Made by a program: the position numbers and the translations under genes. From positions 9,806,616 to 9,870,615 of the forward strand of contig NC_068338.1 of the NCBI RefSeq assembly GCF_014633365.1: a stretch of 64,000 nucleotides of DNA. The letters run 5' to 3'. The notes beneath the pieces are model-generated. The model saw only the letters and a list, made by a program, of their open reading frames with translations. It had not been told where the DNA came from and did no database searches. This document shows, one piece after another, positions 56,031 to 64,000 of this stretch; within the stretch, counting starts at the first letter, position 1, and each line of letters begins with the position of its first letter. This DNA comes from Diospyros lotus (taxonomy: Eukaryota; Streptophyta; Magnoliopsida; Ericales; Ebenaceae).

Positions 56031-57159
56031 CCAGGCACAAAGCTAGCATACAAACACTTCGCTGAGTATTGGGAATTTATGAGAACATACCTCGTTGATC
56101 TTTACTTGGCCCGAAACTCGGCTTGTCCAACTAAGCCATATTCAACAAGCAATCTCACAATCATCTATCACACTATGATGATTACAACAAGTAAATACCA
56201 CTAGTGCTCAATAACGTTTACATTCGAACACGCGAATACATATAAGAGAATACAAGAGAATACATATCCACACATCTCGGGCAATGATGCTAGTTGCCAC
56301 AACAGTCTCCCGGCAGCATTCCTGCTTGCATTTGGGTTTGCATCATCTACAACACGAGGTAAAACCTCATGAGTCATAAGACTCAATAAGGGTCCAATGC
56401 ATGTAAATATGTATATAAAGATGTTTATGTATGCCCAATGCATGCAAATGAGGCTAGGCCCACACATCCCCACAACCTACTAAGGTTTGAGGCATCAACC
56501 TATCAGCCCTCACAACACTAGTCCTCTATATGGCCACAGGTCCACTAGATCTCGCATCACGCAAGTATTAACCACAACATGCAATGCAACATAAAAATAT
56601 TAGCAGACATATTTACCAACTTGCAAGGCCACCTCCACATGGGGCCATCCCTTACTTGGCTCGAAGCTTCATCTCTGCCTCGGCACGAATTCCAACCTGA
56701 ATCTCAAGTTCCTCTAGGATCACTACCTTCCCGGTCGAACCTAAAGACAAACAGACAAAACCCCACCATATCAAAAATTAACCAACGCCTTCATTTTTGC
56801 TTGCATCGTAAAATCACCCATCAACACTATCTCCAAACAACACTAACCACGGCATACACCAGCCGTCAATAAATTCCAAACAACCCCAACCCAAGGTTTA
56901 ATCCAACAATTAATTACTCTACACAATTCAATACCTCACATAAGGGAAATATTCTGTAAAGAATTAATTTACTTACCTCAGTTAATCAGGAAGAGAAAAT
57001 CGGCTAATCGCCCACATTAGCATCACCTATTGGACCACCATAATGCCCTCGGATTCCCAAATCAAACCTCCGGCCCACTCCTCGAGCCCCAAATTAATTT
57101 CCAGGGCTTTCCCCAATTTTTCTGGATTTTTCAGCTATTTTTCCTTATTTTTCCTCCTT

Positions 57160-57790
57160 TATTTCCCTTTCTTTTATTTTCTCTTTTTTTCCTTTTTTTT
57201 TCTTTTATTTTTCCTTCTTCCCTGTTTTCTTCTTCCCGCGTGGCACTATTCATTATCTTCTACCTCGCACGGCCGCACCTGCTCACGCCGCTGGCCACCA
57301 CTGGCCTTGCCTTCGCCGGCCTCCCGCGCCTCCAACCATCACGCACAGCGCCGCCGTTAATAGCCGCCACCACCTCAAGCTCGACCTCACACTCAGAGCA
57401 ACACCAGCACACGGCCACCGCGCTGTCTTCAGCCATCACTTGCACTCCCTGTTGCCGCTGGACGCCGCGACCCTCGTCAACCGCCTCTTCCCATCACCCT
57501 CGATCACCACCAGCTGTCGGGTCGTCGCTTGAAGTCGCCGAGTGCTGCCATGGCTGCTGCAACAGCAGCTTCGCAGCTGCCATGGCCACACCTCCGGCCA
57601 TCCCCATTGCTTCTGAGCGCCTCCTCACGCTCTCACCGACTGCCCCGCGCTTGCTGCATTTGTCATACCCATCACGGCCACTAATCGCGTTGCTGCTGAT
57701 CGCTCGGCCATGGCCAGCATTGCGGCTGCTTCAAGCCGTGGCCATGGCCGAGGCTGCTTGCTTTGGGCTGCCTTCAATCGAACAGCTTCT
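57160..57790 (-). repeat. pyrimidine tract plus GC-rich block of the Z LTR
   Basis: 57160-57230 is nearly all C/T; 57240-57790 is GC-rich with many GCC and CCG words. The same pairing (purine tract next to GC-rich block) occurs, in inverse, at 28540-29150 and 61880-62420. On both strands it yields long but unconserved open frames. It is a structural trait of this LTR group. Confidence 0.7.
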
Positions 57791-58207
57791 TTCTTCCATT
57801 GATCTCTCTTCGCTCTCACGATCTCTCTCAAGCTTGGCTCCCTACTCTCAGCTCCCTCGCAATCTCTCTTATCCCTCTCTGTTTTTTTCATTTCAAATTT
57901 TGAAATCTTCCCAGCAACTCACGCTCCCTCATATATACATATATATATATACACATAAATTTACTTATTAATCCCTCTAATTTTTCCATAATTATACTTA
58001 AGGGAAAATAATTGCACTAGCTTAATTTAACTTTCAATAAACCACTTAAATTCTTGATTTTCCAAAAAGTAATAACCGACACTTACTTGGGAATATCGTT
58101 TTCGTCCCTGCGCCTACATGGGACCTTCATTCCACCCGAAAACACTTCAGGGTTGCCTTATTCTCAAAACCGGACCACTCCTAGGGTCCCCTCAGCTTCC
58201 AAGACGT

Positions 58208-59510
58208 TGCAACCCAAAGTCGTCTCCCAACGAACCTCAAGCGGATCTGTCAAAACAAGGCTAAACGGGGGGGGGGGGAAGTTTTTGATGAAAAACAGAA
58301 AACTAAATAAGTAAAAACACTATAAATCGAGATGCAATTAGTTACAAACCAACCTTCTATCCCAGTTTTCATCGCCTTCTCAATAAACAATTTGTTTAGT
58401 TTTAATCCTCAAATCAGAAATCACAAAAATCCTTTAACAACCGCCAAAGATTGGAAAGAAAACCAATAAACAGATTTCAGAAACCTCTTAGTTCAATCTA
58501 TCAGTTTTGATTCCCCTTATTGCACAGATTCGAGATTGATTGAAATACCATCCAAACAGGTTGTTCTTGCTTCCAGTTAAAGGCTCAACCGAGCACAAAA
58601 ACCTTGGATTCTCAAACAAAGACAATGCATGCATTCATCCAACCGGTATCAACACATACACAGATTTAAGAGAGAACAGAAACAAGAGAACAACAAAGTT
58701 AAAACTAAAAAATGATTTCCATTAAAACCAAAGACTCAAACCGGGAATAAGGGTGGTATTGCAACCGATTACAGAATCCTTAGCCTTCCATCTTGACAAG
58801 AACAATGGAGAGAAGGAAATTTGGCTGCTGTTCACGTCCTTCCAAAGAATACTCTTTTAATGGCCTCTTAAGGTGCTTAAGTAGAGCTTAAGGAGGAAAC
58901 CCTAGGTTACTGCCACTTCAAAGCCGATTTCTGATAGGTTAACGTGCGTTATGGGCTTCGGCCTCTTCATAATAATTGTAGATCAGGAAGATTAGATAAA
59001 TTTGGGCTTTTTAATCACTTGATTTGGATATCGGACGCCCAAGATATGGCCTTTTAAAGAATCAGCATCTGTGCAGCTTTCCTAATTTGACCCAACTTCC
59101 TAGCCCCGACTTTGAAGTGCTGTTTGAAGGCCCAAACGAACTCGGATTTGGACAAACCATACCATTACAGAAAGCCCAAGAAGTCCTCTACAGTATCTAT
59201 GAAGACATCATCTTCATTATAAAATTTTATCTTGGCCAAAATACTGAAGGAAGTGCAGGAGGTTAAATCTGCTAAAATTGCCCTTACTTCTCTATCTCCA
59301 ATTTCCAAGATATCTCATTGCCATCAAGATGTCTCATGCCCCATCTCATGCTCCCATAGCCCTAAACTTGGAAAAATAAAGTAAAATAGTGTGAAGCCCA
59401 ATTCCTATAAAATAAAATGAAATAAAATCAAGATGAATAAAATGACACAACTAATGTGCAAAAAGACTAAATATGAGGGCTAAATAATATGAAAATATGT
59501 GCTCTATCAG
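58208..59510 (-). mobile_element. solo LTR of the second Athila family (1,303 bp)
   Basis: Perfect TSD GACGT (58203-58207 and 59511-59515). On the minus strand it starts TGATAGAGCACATATTTTC and ends GGGTTGCA, and it matches 25139-26100 over most of its length. It includes a run of 12-13 G (58266-58278) and supplies the complete LTR model for the truncated element at 20061. No genes. Confidence 0.95.
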
Positions 59511-59805
59511 ACGTCCCCTATGACTATTCGGTATTGGCACCCACTCGGGCTTATATAGAATTTATTCTGAAAATTATTCCCGGTCGGACCGCTTCCAGCG
59601 TCATTATCCTCACCTTGAGACGCTCATCAATCTCTTGCCCTCTTCCCTGGACATCCAAGTCTTGGGGCACTCCCTGCCATCAATTCGGTAATTTCATTAA
59701 TTAATTTCTCGAAACTGACTCTTGGGGCTACCCGGACCACTCAAGATCCTTTCAAAATAATCAAAAATTATTTATTTTCAATACCATGTAATACTGGGTA
59801 TTACA

Positions 59806-61056
59806 TTCCATCCCCTTAAAGAATTTCGTCCTCGAAATTCACTTTGCCTTACTTTTCTGTCCAAGACGATCACATTCTCAAGCTACTCTCCGAATCCCCT
59901 ACTCGAGAATCTCGTAGCTGAACCATTTCTCAGCCTTCACCTTGGGTTATTCCCACCTTAAGGCTTCGCTTAGGCTTTTGGTCCTCCACCTCTCGAGGAC
60001 ATTCACCAACTGGGTATCGCCTTGGCCTCCAGCCAAATCGTGCCACTGGTCGTTGGTCATGCTTACTGCAATGATATCCATCTCTTGATGGATTTTCTCT
60101 ACCTCGAAGCATCGTTTTGCAAGTTTACTTCCCATTTTTCCCATCAATCGAAATGAACTCTCACTAACATTTCATCACTGATCAGTCTACCACGATTTTA
60201 TGCCGATCACACACGGCAACGTTTCCCACTGCCAATTACACATGGCCACGATTTTATGCTGGTCCAACCAACAACGTCTTAGTACTGATCATCAGCCGCA
60301 ATATCTCTTTTAGTGCCCACAAGACACTCTAACACCCATTGCACCATGGTATACTGCCATTAATCACACGCATGCAATGATTGAGTCGATACTCATGGCA
60401 CCCTCTCATTACCGATCAACTAACTCTGCTATCACTACATAGGAAGCATACATTTGGCCCACCTAGCCAATTTCGACCATATCATAAATGTCCTACTACT
60501 TTGACTAGCCGACCCTCATTTATCGATACGATTATGCATAATCGACAAACCCAACACCATATCAGGTAATTTCACATTTCAACCATACGTGCACTACCCG
60601 AGTCCACCTCGAGCTTGGCGATGCACGTCTCATCACACTATCGCCTCGAGCTTAACCATGTTCGGGCCACCACCTTCTCCCAACCAAGAGTTCTTCGCAT
60701 AAGCACATAGAGGTACTTTGGCCTTTCTTACTGGCCGATATTGCACGCTAGTAGGGGTCTCATACCCATACTAAGGAACTCTTCACTGAGCAACCCCCTT
60801 CAATTCTTCATCCCATTTCAGTTTTTACAATTATGTCCCATGCTAGGGCTTACCTTGACTGTTTAACCCTACCACAAGTCAGGGATCCTACCATTGCGTT
60901 TAAAGGCTTGGAACCATTAATCGACCCTCGTCATCACCCACGGTGCGTGGCACAAGTGATTGGCTTATTACCATCTGCACAATCACTTATTGCATCGCAC
61001 CTATAGGATAACTCGTGCCTTTGGTCCGCACCGCAGCAAGCTATCATGGTTACACC
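59806..61056 (-). other. family Z polypurine tract and non-coding internal region
   Basis: The minus strand has CTTTAAGGGGATGGAA (59806-59820) abutting the LTR, followed upstream by sequence without gag or pol in any frame. 60040-61056 is homologous in inverse to 9340-9660 and 18707-19530. The 60-66-codon minus frames at 59930-60147 are unrelated to known retroelement proteins and broken in the left copy. Confidence 0.65.
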
Positions 61057-63558
61057 TGTAATACCCAAGAATGATTTAAGGCTATAAATAATATTTAATG
61101 AAGGGTATAATTGGAATTTGTGAAAAAATGAGACTTTAGGGTACACTGACGCAGCTTTGGACGACTGAATTAGTTAGAGAGAGTACCCCGGACCCTAGAG
61201 AGCCAAAGAAAATGGTACAGTGTCGACAAATAATTCGAATTATGATTTTTAGTGATGAAAGAAATTGGATCGGGAACAGTTTTTGGTACAGCTAAAATGC
61301 AGCTGTAAATTAGGCTTAGAAACTGAATTGATATGGGAGACTTCCGGGAAGTCAACAGAAGCCTAAGGGGGCTCCGATTTTTCATAAGAAACAACCCTTC
61401 AGTGGTTTTGGAATGAAACAATAGCCCGATGAGGACTCTAGGGCAAAATCGTCATTATCGACTAACTTTGAAGTTATTAATTTTGCGTTTTCAGTATTAT
61501 AATGCAAATTAATTTGAGGTTTAAGGATGTAATTGCAATTAGAGATTTACCCAAGTGAAATAAGATGAAAATTTGGGGGTTAAAGTGTAATTTGTTTATA
61601 TAAATAGAGTAATATATAGTTATATATATATATACTCATGTGCGTGTGTGCGTAGTAGCTTCTGTGAAGCTTCTGGGAAATGGCCGAGTGGAAGGGTGGT
61701 GGCCAAGTTTGCTTGGAGTAGTGGCCAAGTTTGGATGCAAGAGTGGTGTCCAAGGCGCCTAAGTCGGTGGGTTCGCTATAAATGGGTGAAAAGATTGAAG
61801 GGAAAAATGGAAAATAAATGAGAAATGTGGCCGAGAGTTGCAGCGAGGGAGAGAACGGTTGAGAGCTTGAGGGATCGAGGGTGAGTGCTAGGAGCGATGC
61901 CGGTGATCGGAGGCAGCCTCAAGAGAAGCCAAAATGGTAATCGAAGCTGTTCGCAGCAGGCAAACAGCATCCATGGCCGCAAGCCACGGCCATGGCAGCA
62001 TGTTTGGGAGCTGGAGCAGCCGCGAAGAGGCTGGTTTCGACCATGGCAATGACCGACGGGCTTTCAGGTGGTCGTAACAAGCAGCATCCAAGGCGAAGGT
62101 GGCCGGGGAGTGGCTAGCAGTGACCGGCGACGCTGCTGTGTGTGTTGAAGTAGTAACCAGCGGCCATGGTTGGCCACAATGGAAGTTGGCCATACGGGAG
62201 TCCAGCGCGGAGGCTCACGTCGGGGGCGGTACGACAGCAACCAACAAGGCTGGGAGAAGCCAGCAAGAGCGGTCGCGGCCAGCGTGAGCGGCGGCAAGGC
62301 CGGCGGCCATGGAGCCCTATTCGTGCACGGGTGCTGGGGCAAAGAACAGAGGAAGAAGATGAATAGTGAAAAAAGAAAAGAAAAAAAAAAAAAAAAAGAA
62401 AATGAAGAAAAATAGGAAAAATTAGAGAAAATTCTCAAAAAAATCCCAGAAAATTCTGACGATTAATTTGAGGCTGTGGGAGCATGCCAAAGCTAGAAAA
62501 TTACTCAAACGTGCATTTCAAGGCTTAGCACGCATTACGAGGCAAAAAATTAACTTTTCACATAAGGTGAGTGGTCTGACTCTAGTTTTACCTTTGTTTT
62601 TGGATATGTCTTGGTGTGAGTGTAGTGAGTTTAGGTGAATGAGTGACACGGTAGGGCACTCGAGACCAGAACTCGGGATGCTATGCTTATACGTTTTATT
62701 CATATATATATATGGCATCATTTGCATATTAATCATGTGGTATATTGCATCAACTGTTTTTACTTGCAAAAGAGTCAGTGCATGGCGTGTGATTTTCATA
62801 TCATCGGGGTATTGATTTTCATGTCGTTATTGGGTCCATATGGGACGGGATGGAGTCTTCTTGAGAATGGGACAAGATTAATCCTGGTGAACGAGTGACA
62901 CGGTAGGGCACTCGAGAGATTAAGTATGTCGCGGCAAGGTCAACCCCAACGGTGTGTGGAAGGTGTTTTCCACGGGAGGTTGAGTATGTCTGGGAGATTT
63001 CTCAAGATAGACGTGTTTGCATGTCGTTTTGTCTGTGTATGCCATGCTCATATATTTATTCATGTATCATGTAAACTGTTTCATGCCGTCACTTAGATGT
63101 TTGTCATCTAACCTGGGTTATGCCCCTGGAACGTTCAATGTTCCAGTCAGGGACTGCTGCGAGGGCAAGGACATGTCCGGTTGAAGGTCAACGGTGCTTA
63201 GATTGATAGTTGTTGTAAACTTTGGGGTTTTAGTATGTATTTCAGCTTGTATAAGAATAGTTGTACGATAACGTTGTTATCATTTGGTTGTCTGTAATAT
63301 GTATTTGTTGTGGAAATACTATGTAAGAATCACGGTGTTTGATGTTAATATATCCGCTGCTTTATGATATGTCTCGTTTAGTTGTTAAGATTATTGATCT
63401 TGTTTAGTTAAACGGACAAGACTGGGGCTTTCGGGATCTTGTGTGTGCATGTGAAGGTCGTTCATGAAGCACCGCGCGTGATGATGTAGATAAAAAAAAA
63501 AAAAAAGATTCCCGGAAATACCCTTATAGTGACACGCCCGGCGAGGCAGGGTGTTACA
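61057..63558 (+). mobile_element. solo gypsy LTR (2,502 bp) inside family Z
   Basis: Perfect TSD ACACC (61052-61056 and 63559-63563). Starts TGTAATACCC and ends GGTGTTACA. The filled site matches the undisrupted copy near 9340 (GGTGATGTAACCATGATAGC in inverse). It contains a GC-rich block (61880-62340), an A-rich tract (62360-62420), TA microsatellites (61613-61634) and an exact 25-bp direct repeat. It belongs to the same broad LTR group as Z. The overlapping 60-100-codon frames in the GC-rich block are not genes. Confidence 0.93.
62641..62917. repeat. exact 25-bp direct repeat, 252 bp apart
   Basis: GAGTGACACGGTAGGGCACT plus CGAGA occurs at 62641-62665 and 62893-62917 inside the solo LTR. 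The DNA between is unrelated to the motif. It may be the remnant of a longer duplication. Confidence 0.9.
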
Positions 63559-64000
63559 ACACCCCCCACTCTTGTAGCAGTTTTCTAGCCAAATTTACTT
63601 GCCCAGCTTCAATTTTATTGGGACTTTTCAAATCTCATCGTTTCTCAACAAAGCCTCTTACTCTTGAGGCACTACACTTTCAACCATCCTAAATCAGGTT
63701 CATTCTCAATCTGCAATAAACACCTGATTTAAACCATGCATAATGGTTCCCTTTCTCCTCCTCGACAAGGACAACACCATGACATTAACGAATTCCCTGA
63801 CAGCGACGATGACACCACCATATCATCTCAAAAGACTCGTTACTCCTTGAATCTTACTGGTCATCGCAACCAGCACGCCCCCACTCTTAGGCCGCCTTCC
63901 TCATATCACTTTGCTATGCTGATAGCAGCCAGCTAATTCCCTAAGAGGCTTTGGCTTCTCCCGGATTCTACTTATACCTTTTGCTTCAATTGGCTCACAT
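63559..64000 (-). other. family Z internal region, continuing beyond the window
   Basis: After the solo LTR the homology with the left copy continues (63580-63760 versus about 9080-9330 in inverse: TTCTAGCCAAATTTACTTG, CTCCTCGACAAGGAC). The 66-codon plus frame at 63736 is antisense to the element and has no homologue I know. Confidence 0.6.

Larger units (their letters stand above)
53771..59805 (-). repeat. 3' LTR of a second family Z element, with two nested solo LTRs
   Basis: Plus-strand start TGTAACGACCCGCTCCC and end GGGTATTACA, followed by a purine tract in sense. Net length about 2.7 kb after removing 54030-56030 and 58208-59510 with their duplications. It contains TGAGTCATAAGACTCAATAAGGG near 56370 (related to 30390 and 7400 in family Y), a GC-rich block and a pyrimidine-rich tract. 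The 313-codon plus frame at 57030-57971 lies in these low-complexity parts and is not a gene. CATAC (53766-53770) would be its target duplication. Confidence 0.75.

Noticed and set aside
57030..57971. 313-codon open frame resembling a Pro/Ser/Leu-rich protein
   Set aside because: It runs through a pyrimidine tract and a GC-rich block of an LTR, antisense to the element, and is not kept in the homologous blocks at 28540 or 61880.

Overview
The window is a stretch of nuclear plant (angiosperm) DNA made almost wholly of nested LTR retrotransposons. I see no intact host gene, no tRNA or rRNA gene, and nothing prokaryotic. Evidence for a plant: plant-type Ty1/copia and Ty3/gypsy (Athila and Tekay/Del) proteins; primer-binding sites matching plant initiator tRNA-Met and tRNA-Asp; TG...CA long terminal repeats (LTRs) with 5-bp target-site duplications (TSDs); many solo LTRs. 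The species cannot be named from this.

Left block (1-8390). It opens with the last 122 bp of an Athila-type LTR, then the 3' end of a Sirevirus-like copia element (3' LTR 534-1819). An old gypsy LTR (family V, 1820-5133) follows, split by a solo LTR (2576-4039, TSD CGGTA). Next come a Tat-like 5' LTR (5416-6395) and a long LTR of family Y (6396-8390).

Middle block (8391-29459). This is a non-coding internal region and LTR of family Z, split twice. A copia element lies at 9661-18706 (TSD CCACT). A family V insertion lies at 19649-28193 (TSD GTAAT); it contains a 5'-truncated Athila element (20061 to about 26100), whose integrase is itself split by a 1.49-kb solo LTR (21921-23408).

Right block (29465-53770). 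A family Y LTR was hit by a Tekay/Del chromovirus (31090-53025, minus strand, TSD CAACC). Its 5' LTR was then hit by a complete Athila element (37835-50685, minus strand, TSD TAACA). That Athila element is the most interesting object here. Between pol and its 3' LTR, where Athila elements usually carry an env-like gene, it holds an intronless copy of a plant LONELY GUY (LOG) cytokinin-activating enzyme gene (41239-41937, one in-frame stop). Beside it is a second, unrecognised 144-codon ORF (42177-42611).

Right end (53771-64000). A second family Z element on the minus strand (3' LTR 53771-59805, then non-coding internal DNA to the window edge) contains three solo LTRs: copia 54030-56030 (TSD CCAGG), Athila-2 type 58208-59510 (TSD GACGT) and gypsy 61057-63558 (TSD ACACC).

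The recognisable genes are the gag and pol of the retroelements. Only the Athila RT-RNase H-integrase frame (950 codons) is long and open; all other coding regions are broken. A recurring oddity is that three unrelated LTRs or LTR-like repeats each carry a different tandem array of 10-12-bp perfect palindromes centred on TCGA.
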